Assembly: GCA_963736355.1 (NCBI GenBank)
Contig: CAVTOO010000003.1
Span: 1-64,000, forward strand
Direction: 5' to 3'
From: CAVTOO01 sp963736355
GTDB taxonomy: Bacteria; Pseudomonadota; Alphaproteobacteria; Rhizobiales; Xanthobacteraceae
DNA length: 64,000 nt
A model generated the notes under the pieces. It had not been told where the DNA came from, did no database searches, and saw only the letters and a program-made list of their open reading frames with translations. Below are positions 46,192-55,053 of the stretch, in pieces. Both the position numbers and the translations under genes were made by a program. Each line of letters starts with the position of its first letter. Positions within the stretch are counted from its first letter, which is position 1.

Positions 46192-47121
46192 GTGCGGTTG
46201 CCGGTGCGTTGATTCCCGTCTTTCTCCTGATGATGGTCGGCGTCGTCGTTCGGCGCACGATCCTGACCGCTGAGACGGATTGGATCGGCGTCGAGCGCAT
46301 CGTCTATTACGTGCTGTTTCCGGCGCTGCTGATCGACACGCTGGCGCGGGCCGACCTGACAACGGTGCCAGTGTTCGGCGTCGGCGGCGCGCTGTTTCTC
46401 TCGGTGCTGACGATGTCGGCCTTCTGCCTCGCCATCCAGCCGTTTTTGGCGCGCAGCTTCGCGCTGGACGGCCCGGCTTTCAGTTCGGTGTTCCAGGCCG
46501 CGACGCGCTGGCAGGGATTTGTGGCGCTCGCGGTCGCGAGCAACCTCTACGGCAATGCCGGACTGGCGCTCGCCTCCGTCGCCATGGTGGCGATGATCCC
46601 GCCGCTCAACATCATCAACGTGTCGGTGCTGGCGCATTTTGCATCATCGACCCCGACGCGATGGTCGACAATCCTCAGTGCGCTGATACGCAACCCGTTT
46701 ATCTGGTCCTGCGCGGTGGGCCTTGCGATCAATGTGCTGAAGGTGCCGCTGCCGGCGCGTCATCCTGACCTTCGTCGATGCGCTTGGCCGTGCGTCGCTC
46801 GCGCTCGGCCTGATCGCCGTCGGTGCGGGCCTTCAATTGCAGGGCTTGTTCCAGCCGCGCCCTCCCGCACTGCTCGCGATCGTCTTGAAGCTCGCGGTGA
46901 TGCCGGCGCTCGCTATCGGACTTGGTTACGCATTCGGCCTGTCGGGCATGAACCTCGCGGTCGTTGCGACCTGCGCTTCGGTACCGACGGCGTCCAACGC
47001 CTATGTGCTGGCGCGGCAGATGGGCGGCGATGCGCCGCTATTCGCGCAAATCCTGACGCAACAAACCATTCTGGCCGCAATGACGATGCCCATCGTCATT
47101 GCCATCGCATCGGCATTCTAA
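46188..47121 (+). CDS. AEC-family transporter (one frameshift in this sequence)
   Basis: A permease of the auxin efflux carrier family (bile/arsenite/riboflavin-like fold), with about ten membrane helices. The first half includes LIPVFLLMMVGVVVRRTIL and FVALAVASNLYGNAGLALAS; the second, VLKLAVMPALAIGLGYAFGL and VPTASNAYVLARQMGGDAPL, is in the next frame. An extra base at about 46756-46758 explains it: the corrected join reads VPLPAVILTFVDALGRASLA. Corrected length 310 residues. Substrate unknown. Coupled to ruvX. Confidence 0.86.
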
Positions 47122-47128
47122 AAAAGAA

Positions 47129-47151
47129 GGGGAGCGGCTGTACCGCTCCCC
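47129..47151 (-). terminator. Terminator of the tyrosine-rich secreted protein gene
   Basis: GGGGAGCGG / CCGCTCCCC stem with a CTGTA loop. On the minus strand it is followed by TTCTTTTTT. It may also serve the convergent AEC gene. Confidence 0.85.
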
Positions 47152-47186
47152 CTCCACGTCCCTCGATATCGACCGTGAGGCCGACA

Positions 47187-47624
47187 TTAAGGTCCGGTCT
47201 GAAGCCGCTGCTGTTCGGCAGCAGTGCTGTTCTGCGGACCGTTCCTGCGGACGGTCGAATAACCGTAAGACCCGCGATAGGCCGGCTCGCCATAGTAATA
47301 AGTCGGCGCGGGCTCGTAGTAGGTCGGCGCCGGCTCATAGTAGTTGTACGAGCGATAGGCCGGCTGGCCGTAATAATACTGGTTCGAGTTCGCCGCCGCG
47401 GCGCCGATCAGCGCACCAGCCGCAAAGCCGACACCAGCCGCAGCCGCCGCGTTCCCGCGATGATATCCACGTCGATATTGCACTTCCGTCACGTTGTTAT
47501 TCTGCGCAACCGACGCAAGGTCCGGACGCCCGTTCATGGCCGGCGCAGCCGAAACAGCCGTGGCCATGGTGAGAACGGAAGCGGCCACCAAAGCGGGCGC
47601 GATCGCATGCTTAAAAGTCATCAT
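47187..47624 (-). CDS. Secreted tyrosine-rich protein with a glycine/alanine zipper
   Basis: A 145-residue exported protein. Signal peptide at residues 1-26 (HAIAPALVAASVLTMATAVSAA). A small-residue segment, NAAAAAGVGFAAGALIGAAA, may span or insert in a membrane. The rest is Tyr/Pro-rich with a tandem YYEPAPT YYEPAPT and YYYGEPAYRGSYGY. The start is ATG 47624 (or 47621) with AGGAGC upstream. Similar small exported proteins occur in Bradyrhizobium-like genomes; function unknown. Confidence 0.75.
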   Translation of the reverse strand: MMTFKHAIAPALVAASVLTMATAVSAAPAMNGRPDLASVAQNNNVTEVQYRRGYHRGNAAAAAGVGFAAGALIGAAAANSNQYYYGQPAYRSYNYYEPAPTYYEPAPTYYYGEPAYRGSYGYSTVRRNGPQNSTAAEQQRLQTGP

Positions 47625-47936
47625 AGAGTGCTCCTGTCTTGTCGCAGGTCCTTGCCGCACGTGGCGTGCGGAACGACGATGTTCGGTATCTAGGCAACGC
47701 CGTCGCCCGGAAAAGGTTCCTGGCGTCGCCTCACTGGACCGTGACTGCCGCTTGGTGTGGCCGCACGGCGGCAAGTTGGCCTCAAACCGGCCCATATTCG
47801 CGACGGAGCGGTTGGTTAAGGCAGTGCCTTTGACCGATCTCCTTCACCATCACCACAACATGGCAGTGGAAAGAGCACCGAAGGGGCAATGGCCGCTTGC
47901 CGCCACCGCCCTGTTTCCCATATAGAACCGACTTTA
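47625..47936. other. Divergent promoter region before pyrB
   Basis: 312 bases with no supported gene; it should hold promoters for the secreted protein gene and pyrB. No operator is recognised. Confidence 0.5.
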
Positions 47937-48890
47937 ATGGCCAATGCTCCGAAATCGACTTTTGTCCTCGCCCATAAGCATCTCTTGGGCATCGAGGGGC
48001 TTTCGATTCAAGACATCACCGGCCTCCTCGATTTGTCCGAGGAATTCGTCGAGCTCAACCGCCAGATCGAGAAAAAGACCTCGACGCTGCGCGGCCGGAC
48101 GCAGATCAACCTGTTCTTCGAAGCCTCGACCCGCACCCAGTCCTCCTTCGAGATCGCCGGCAAACGGCTCGGCGCCGACGTCATGAATATGTCGGTGTCC
48201 TCGTCCTCGATGCGCAAGGGCGAGACGCTGATCGATACCGCCGTGACGCTGAACGCCATGCACCCGGATATCCTGGTGGTGCGCCATCACGCTTCCGGCG
48301 CAGTCGAACTTCTGGCGCGCAAGGTCGACGGCTCGGTCATCAATGCCGGAGACGGCGCGCATGAGCACCCGACGCAGGCGCTGCTCGACGCGCTCACCAT
48401 TCGCCGCAACAAGGGCCGCATCGAGGGGCTGACAGTCGCGATCTGCGGCGACGTGCTGCATTCGCGCGTGGCGCGCTCCAACATCCTGCTGCTCAACACC
48501 ATGGGCGCGCGCGTGAAAGTGGTCGCGCCCTCCACCCTGCTGCCGCCCGGCATCGAGCGCATGGGCGTCGAAGTGACGCGCGACATGCGCGAGGGGCTGG
48601 ACGGCGCCGATATCGTGATGATGCTGCGCCTGCAGCGCGAGCGCATGAACGGCTCGTTCGTGCCCTCCTCGCAGGAATACTTCCAGTATTTCGGCCTCGA
48701 CGAGAAGAAACTCGCTTACGCCAAGCGCGATGCGCTCGTGATGCATCCGGGCCCGATGAATCGCGGCGTCGAAATCGACTCGCTGGTTGCCGACGGCGCT
48801 CAATCGCTGATCCGCGAACAGGTCGAGATGGGCGTCGCCGTGCGCATGGCGGTGCTCGAGGCCTTAGCGCGCAACCTGCCCAATGCGTGA
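47937..48890 (+). CDS. pyrB: Aspartate carbamoyltransferase catalytic subunit
   Basis: PyrB makes carbamoyl-aspartate in pyrimidine synthesis. Carbamoyl phosphate is bound by LFFEASTRTQSSFE (residues 59-72), with HHASGAVELLARKVDGSVIN, GDGAHEHPTQALLDALTI and VMHPGPMNRGVEIDS following. ATG 47937 gives 317 residues. It overlaps or nearly abuts the pyrC-like gene downstream, and no pyrI is present. Confidence 0.97.
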   Translation: MANAPKSTFVLAHKHLLGIEGLSIQDITGLLDLSEEFVELNRQIEKKTSTLRGRTQINLFFEASTRTQSSFEIAGKRLGADVMNMSVSSSSMRKGETLIDTAVTLNAMHPDILVVRHHASGAVELLARKVDGSVINAGDGAHEHPTQALLDALTIRRNKGRIEGLTVAICGDVLHSRVARSNILLLNTMGARVKVVAPSTLLPPGIERMGVEVTRDMREGLDGADIVMMLRLQRERMNGSFVPSSQEYFQYFGLDEKKLAYAKRDALVMHPGPMNRGVEIDSLVADGAQSLIREQVEMGVAVRMAVLEALARNLPNA

Positions 48891-48910
48891 CGCGATGGAC
48901 GAGTGTCAGC

Positions 48911-50212
48911 ATGTTGAACGGCCTCCGCCCGATCCTGCTCGCCAACGCCCGCCTGATCGACCCGTCGCGCGATCTCGACGGGCCGGGCGATGTGCTGATC
49001 GCCGACGGCGTCATCCGCGACGCGCGGCGCGGCATCGGCGCGGCCGGCGTTCCCGAGGGCACCGAGATCATCAATTGCGGCGGCAAGGTCGTGGCGCCGG
49101 GCCTTGTCGACATGCGCGCCTTCGTCGGCGAGCCGGGCGCGGGCCATCGCGAGACCTTCGCCTCGGCCAGTCAGGCGGCGGCCGCGGGCGGCATCACCAC
49201 CATCATCTGCCAGCCGAACACCTCGCCTGCGATCGACAACTCCGCGACCGTCGATTTCGTCCTGCGCCGGTCCCGCGACACGGCCATCGTCAACATTCAT
49301 CCGATGGCGGCGCTGACCAAGGGCCTCGCCGGCATGGAGATGACCGAAATCGGCCTGCTGAAGGCCGCGGGCGCCGTTGCCTTCACCGACGCCGGCCACA
49401 GCATCACCAACGCGCTGGTGATGCGCCGCGCACTGGTTTACGCGCGCGATTTCGACGCGCTGATCGTGCATCACACCGAAGATCCGGATCTTGTCGGCGA
49501 AGGCGTGATGAACGAAGGCGAATTCGCCGCACGGCTTGGCCTGACCGGAATCCCCGCCGCCTCTGAAGCGGTGATGCTCGAACGCGACATGCGCCTCGTC
49601 GAATTGACCGGCGGGCGCTATCACGCGGCCTCCATCACCTGCGTCGACTCGCTCGCCATTCTGCGCCGCGCGCGCGACAACGGCTTGCGCGTTAGCGCCT
49701 CGGCCTCGATCAATCATTTGACGCTGAACGAAAACGACATCGGCCCCTACCGGACCTTCCTGAAGCTGTCGCCGCCGCTGCGCACGGAAGACGACCGCAA
49801 GGCGCTGGTCGAAGCGGTCGCGTCCGGACTGATCGACGTCGTCATGTCCGATCACAATCCGCAGGACGTCGAAGTGAAGCGCCTGCCCTTCGCGGAAGCC
49901 GCGCCAGGCGCCATCGGGCTCGAAACCATGCTCGTGGCGGGCTTGCGCCTCGTCCACAATGGCGAGATCGAGCTGTTGCCGCTCATCCGCGCCATGTCGA
50001 CGCGCCCGGCGGAATTGCTCGGCCTCAATGCCGGAACGCTGAAGGCCGGGGCGCCTGCCGACGTCATCGTCATCGACACCGAGACGCCATGGGTGGTCGA
50101 GGGCGACGCGCTCAAATCGAAGTGCAAGAACACGCCCTTTGATGAGGCGAAGTTGACGGGCCGCGTCATCCGCACCATCGTCGCCGGACGTACCGTCTAC
50201 GAACTCATCTGA
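48911..50212 (+). CDS. pyrC: Dihydroorotase-like protein without the HxH metal motif (PyrC')
   Basis: An amidohydrolase-fold protein of the dihydroorotase family, 433 residues from ATG 48911; a GTG at 48887 overlapping the pyrB stop is an alternative start. The motif that normally reads DMHxHxREPG reads GLVDMRAFVGEPGAGHRE here, with Arg69 and Phe71 in place of both metal-binding histidines. VHHTEDPDLV and VMSDHNPQDVEVKR are kept. In Pseudomonas a similar inactive PyrC' is needed structurally for PyrB assembly. The tight link to pyrB suggests the same here, in which case the cell needs another true dihydroorotase elsewhere. Confidence 0.88.
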   Translation: MLNGLRPILLANARLIDPSRDLDGPGDVLIADGVIRDARRGIGAAGVPEGTEIINCGGKVVAPGLVDMRAFVGEPGAGHRETFASASQAAAAGGITTIICQPNTSPAIDNSATVDFVLRRSRDTAIVNIHPMAALTKGLAGMEMTEIGLLKAAGAVAFTDAGHSITNALVMRRALVYARDFDALIVHHTEDPDLVGEGVMNEGEFAARLGLTGIPAASEAVMLERDMRLVELTGGRYHAASITCVDSLAILRRARDNGLRVSASASINHLTLNENDIGPYRTFLKLSPPLRTEDDRKALVEAVASGLIDVVMSDHNPQDVEVKRLPFAEAAPGAIGLETMLVAGLRLVHNGEIELLPLIRAMSTRPAELLGLNAGTLKAGAPADVIVIDTETPWVVEGDALKSKCKNTPFDEAKLTGRVIRTIVAGRTVYELI

Positions 50213-50229
50213 TTGTCCGGGAAACGCGC

Positions 50230-50850
50230 ATGTCGCCTGCCCTCGTCGTTCTTGCCTCCGCCGTGCTCGGCTATTTGCTGGGCTCGATCCCGTTCGGGCT
50301 GGTGCTGACCCGGCTCGCGGGCACCGAAGACATCCGCACCATCGGCTCCGGCAATATCGGCGCGACCAATGTGCTGCGCACCGGCAACAAGCCTCTCGCC
50401 GCACTGACGCTGCTCGGCGACATGCTCAAGGGCACGCTCGCCGTGATGCTTGCGGGTCTGCTGTTCGGCGCGCAGGCAACGCTGGTCTCCGGCATCAACG
50501 CCGCGATGATCGCGGGCTTCGCCGCCTTCCTCGGCCATCTGTTTCCGGTGTGGCTCAAGTTCAAGGGCGGCAAAGGTGTCGCCACCTATATCGGCGTGAC
50601 GCTTGGCCTGTTGTGGCCGGCCGCTGTTATTTTCTGCGTCGTCTGGGCGGCCGTCGCGGCGTCGACGCGCTATTCGTCGGTCGCGGCTTTGAGCGCGAGC
50701 CTGCTCGTGCCGGCGTTCGTCTGGTCGCAGGGCTTTGTGGTGCTCGGCGTGATGCTGTTCGTCATGACCGCACTGCTCTGGTACATGCATCGCGGCAACA
50801 TCCAGCGCCTGATCGACGGCAGCGAAGGCCGCATCGGCGAGAAGAGCTAA
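50230..50850 (+). CDS. plsY: Glycerol-3-phosphate acyltransferase PlsY
   Basis: PlsY transfers acyl groups from acyl phosphate to glycerol-3-phosphate at the inner membrane, the first step of phospholipid synthesis. The 206-residue protein has five or more helices and the three signature loops: GSIPFGLVLTR, GSGNIGATNVLRTG and FKGGKGVATYIG. It follows pyrC by 17 bases. Confidence 0.96.
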   Translation: MSPALVVLASAVLGYLLGSIPFGLVLTRLAGTEDIRTIGSGNIGATNVLRTGNKPLAALTLLGDMLKGTLAVMLAGLLFGAQATLVSGINAAMIAGFAAFLGHLFPVWLKFKGGKGVATYIGVTLGLLWPAAVIFCVVWAAVAASTRYSSVAALSASLLVPAFVWSQGFVVLGVMLFVMTALLWYMHRGNIQRLIDGSEGRIGEKS

Positions 50851-50908
50851 GCTCCGTCCGCCTGTTTTGGTCAAAACCGGCAGATTGCCCGTCCTCGACT
50901 TCTGAGCG

Positions 50909-52064
50909 ATGCTCGCAGGCCAATTTTTCTCAGCCTCGATTATTTCCCGGACGCATTTCTTGGACGACCGAACCACCACCGCCCTCACGGATAACGAGCG
51001 CCTCGACTGGCTGCGGCTGATCCGCAGCGACAATGTCGGGCCGCGCACGTTCCAGATGCTGCTGACGCGCTATGGCAGCGCGGCGGAGGCGTTGCGCGCG
51101 CTGCCCGATCTCGCACGACGCGGCGGCGGCAAAGGCACGCACATCACCACGCGCGACGAAGCCGAACGCGAGATCGCGGCGGCGACGCGGCTCGGCGTGC
51201 GTTTCGTTGCACCGCATGAGAGCGCCTATCCGTCGCGCCTGACAGCGATCGACGACGCGCCGCCGCTGCTGGCGGTGCGTGGCGCGGACGAGGTTCTCGC
51301 AGCCCCGATGATCGGGATCGTCGGGTCGCGCAATGCGTCCGGCGTCGGGCTTAAATTCGCAAGTCTCCTTGCGCATGATCTCGGCCAGGCCGGATTCGTC
51401 ATCGCCTCAGGTCTCGCACGCGGCATCGATGCCGCAGCCCATCGCGCCAGCCTCGACCAGCGGCACCGTCGCGGTGCTCGCCGGCGGCCAGGACAGGATC
51501 TATCCGTCGGAGCACGAAGAGCTTCTCGATAAGATCATCGCGTCGGGCGGCGCTGCGATCTCCGAACGTCCGATGGGTTACGGTCCGCGCGGGCCTGACT
51601 TCCCTCGCCGCAATCGTTTGATCTCGGGACTGTCGCTCGGCATCGCCGTGATCGAGGCCGCCGACAAATCCGGCTCGCTGATCACCGCGCGCATGGCGGG
51701 CGAACAGGGCCGCGAGGTTTTCGCCGTGCCCGGATCGCCGCTCGATCCGCGCGCCGCCGGCACCAATGCCCTCATCAAGCAAGGCGCGACGCTGATCACC
51801 GAGGCCGCAGACATTATAGATGTCGTGCGCCCGATCATGGGCCGCCCGGCTGAGCTGGCGGAGCCGGACACGATCATGCCGGCCGAGCCCGAGGACCACG
51901 ATCGCGCGCGGATCGCGAACCTGCTCGGTCCGTCGCCGCTGCTGCTCGACGATCTCATTCGCCTGTCAGGTCTGAGCCCGGCGCTGGTGCGGGTGGTGCT
52001 GCTGGAGCTGGAATTGGCCGGCCGTCTGGAGCGGCAGGCGGGTGGCCTGATGGCGCTTGTATAG
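50909..52064 (+). CDS. dprA: DNA-processing protein DprA (one frameshift in this sequence)
   Basis: DprA binds incoming single-stranded DNA and loads RecA during natural transformation. The first frame covers ERLDWLRLIRSDNVGPRTFQ, MIGIVGSRNASGVGLKFASL and GLARGIDAAAHRASL; the second continues TVAVLAGGQDRIYPSEHEEL, FPRRNRLISGLSLGIAVIEA and QGREVFAVPGSPLDPRAAGT. One extra G at about 51455 separates them (corrected HRASLTSGTVAVLAGG). The C-terminal winged helix (LLLDDLIRLSGLSPALVRVV) is present. ATG 50909 gives 384 corrected residues; a TTG near 50960 is an alternative start. Confidence 0.93.
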
Positions 52065-52078
52065 AGTATGGCCGTTTA

Positions 52079-52134
52079 CAACCTGTGATATAATATTTTC
52101 GTTCATACACTCATAAATTACATACCACAGGTTG
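52079..52134. promoter_or_regulatory. AT-rich segment bounded by perfect inverted repeats upstream of topA
   Basis: CAACCTGTG and CACAGGTTG, nine-base perfect arms, enclose 38 AT-rich bases (for example TGATATAATATTTTCG), in an otherwise GC-rich region. It lies about 160 bases before topA. It may be a promoter, a regulator site or a small element; no gene fits. Confidence 0.4.
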
Positions 52135-52295
52135 CAGGGAAGCGCTGGCCACAATCTCAATAATAGGCTTTTAGGGCCGCACATGCCGGATCGGTCATTT
52201 GACAGTGAAGGTCAATCTACCCATGTTCCGGCCGACCCGACCGCGTGCCTGAGTCCGCGTCGCCCCGAAACAACCCTTTAAGCCATTGGATTCTA

Positions 52296-55041
52296 ATGAA
52301 TATCGTCATTGTCGAATCGCCCTCCAAGGCCAAGACAATCAATAAGTATCTGGGCTCGAACTACGAGGTCCTGGCGTCGTTCGGCCATGTCCGCGACCTG
52401 CCGGCCAAAAATGGCTCGGTCGATCCGAACGCCGATTTCCAGATGATCTGGGAAGTCGACCCCAAGGCGGCCAAGCGGCTCGCCGACATCGCCCGCGCCG
52501 TGAAAGACGCCGACCGACTGATCCTGGCGACCGATCCGGATCGCGAGGGTGAGGCGATTTCCTGGCACGTGCTCGAATATCTGAAGGAAAAGCGCGCGCT
52601 CAAGGGCCAGGCCGTGGAGCGCGTGGTCTTCAACGCGATCACAAAGCAGGCCGTCACCGAGGCGATGAAGCATCCGCGCCAGATCGATGCGGCGCTGGTC
52701 GATGCTTATCTGGCGCGCCGCGCGCTCGACTATCTGGTCGGCTTCACGCTGTCGCCGGTGCTGTGGCGCAAGCTGCCGGGCGCCCGCTCGGCCGGACGCG
52801 TGCAGTCGGTCGCGCTGCGGCTCGTCTGCGACCGCGAACTCGAAATCGAAAAATTCGTGCCGCGCGAATACTGGTCGATCCTGGCCACGCTCGCGACGCC
52901 GCGCGGCGACACGTTCGAGGCGCGCCTCGTCGGCGCCGACGGTCAAGAAGATCCAGCGCCTCGATATCGGCACCGGCGCGGAAGCTGAAAATTTCAAGGC
53001 CGCCCTCGAAGCGGCCAAATACTCGGTGACGTCGGTCGAGGCCAAGCCCGCACGGCGCAACCCCTCGCCTCCGTTCACGACCTCGACGCTGCAGCAGGAA
53101 GCAAGCCGCAAGCTCGGTTTCGCGCCCGCGCACACGATGCGTCTGGCGCAGCGTCTTTATGAAGGCATCGATATCGGCGGCGAAACCGTCGGTCTCATTA
53201 CCTATATGCGAACCGACGGCGTGCAGATCGCGCCGGAAGCCATCACCAATGCCCGCGACGTGATCGGCGCGGATTACGGCAAGCAATATGTGCCGGATGC
53301 CCCGCGCCAGTATCAGACCCGCGCCAAGAACGCGCAGGAAGCCCATGAGGCGATCCGCCCGACCGACCTCGCGCGTCGTCCGGCCGAGATCCGCAAATAT
53401 GTCGAGGCCGAACAGGCCAAGCTCTATGAGCTGATCTGGATTCGCACGCTGGCGAGCCAGATGGAGTCCGCCGAACTCGAACGCACCACGGTCGAGATCG
53501 CCGCCAAGGCCGGCGCGCGCACCATCGATCTGCGCGCCACCGGTACCGTCGTGAAGTTCGACGGCTTCCTGGCGCTGTATCAGGAAGGCCGCGACGACGA
53601 AGGCGACGACGACGAGAGCCGCCGCCTGCCGGCGGTGAGCGCCAACGAGACGCTGACCAAGAACGATCTCAGCGTCACGCAGCATTTCACCGAGCCGCCA
53701 CCGCGCTTCTCGGAAGCCTCGCTCGTCAAGCGCATGGAAGAACTCAGCATCGGCCGGCCCTCGACCTACGCGTCGATCCTGCAGGTGCTGAAAGACCGCC
53801 TCTATGTGCGGCTCGACAAGAAGCGTCTCATTCCCGAGGACAAGGGCCGCGTCGTCGTGGCGTTCCTCGAGAATTTTTTCCTGCGCTACGTCGAGTATGA
53901 TTTCACCGCCTCGCTCGAGGAACAACTCGACCGCGTCTCCAACAACGAGATCGCCTGGCAGGAAGTGTTGCGCGAATTCTGGCGCGACTTCATCGGCGCA
54001 GTCGACGAGATCAAGGATCTGCGCGTGTCGGAGGTGCTCGACGCACTCGACGCGATGCTCGCCCCGCACATCTTCCCGCCGCGCGAAGACGGCGTCGACC
54101 CGCGCGTGTGCCCGACCTGCGGCACCGGACGGCTCAACCTCAAGGTCGGCAAGTTCGGCGCCTTTGTCGGCTGCACGAACTATCCCGAATGCCGCTACAC
54201 GCGCCAGCTCGCCACCGGCGGCGGCAGCGAAGGCGCCGATCGCGTGCTGGGCCAGGATCCCGTGTCCGGCCTCGACGTTGCGATCAAGTCGGGACGCTTC
54301 GGACCTTATATCCAGCTCGGCGACGTCAAGGATGTGGCCGAGGGCGAGAAGCCCAAGCGCGCCGGCATCCCCAAGGGCACATCGCCCGCCGATGTTGAAC
54401 TTGATGTGGCGCTGCAATTGCTGTCGCTGCCGCGCGAAGTCGGCCTGCATCCGGAATCGGGTGAGCCGATCAAGGCCGGCATCGGCCGCTTCGGCCCTTA
54501 CGTTCAGCACGAGAAGACCTACGCCAGCCTCGAAGCCGGCGACGAGGTCTTCAACATCGGCCTCAATCGCGCGGTGACATTGATCGCCGAGAAGATCGCC
54601 AAGGGCCCGAGCAAACGCCGCTTCGGCGCGGATCCCGGCAAGCCGCTGGGCGATCATCCGTCGGGCGGCACCATCGTCGTCAAGAACGGCCGCTATGGCG
54701 CCTACGTCTCGCATGACGGCGTCAACGCCACGCTGCCCGGCGACAAGACGCCGGAGACGATCACGCTCGCTGAGGCGATCGAGCTGATCAACGCTCGTGG
54801 TGGCGGCACGAAGAAAAAGGGTGGCGCCAAGGCCAAGAAGGCCGCGAAGAAACCCGCCGCTGCCGACGCCGCGCCGAAGGCAAAATCCAAAGCCAAAACC
54901 GCGAAGGCCGAACCGTCAGCCGCGCCCGCTCCGCGCGCGAAGGCCGCCAAGCCCGCACCTGCCAAGACCACACCGGCCAAGCCGGCTGCGAAAGCGAAAG
55001 CTGTCGCCGCCAAAAAGGTCGCCGGTAAATCGAGGTCGTAA
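52296..55041 (+). CDS. topA: DNA topoisomerase I (one frameshift in this sequence)
   Basis: TopA relaxes negative supercoils. Toprim: MNIVIVESPSKAKTINKYLG and ILATDPDREGEAISWHVLEY. The catalytic tyrosine is in GLITYMRTDGVQIAPEA. One extra T at 52943 breaks the frame; corrected, LVGADGKKIQRLDIGTG is continuous and the protein has 914 residues. The C-terminus has a single four-Cys zinc finger (CPTCGTG...CTNYPEC), then several degenerate zinc-ribbon-like repeats (SGRFGPYIQLGD, RFGPYVQHEK, GRYGAYVSHDG) without cysteines, and a Lys/Ala/Pro tail of about 80 residues. This architecture is usual in alphaproteobacteria. Confidence 0.96.
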
Positions 55042-55053
55042 GAAAGGCCTGCC

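Noticed and set aside
52744..54714. 656-codon minus-strand frame across topA
   Set aside because: Antisense to the conserved topA; the product has no domain and the frame is created by codon bias.
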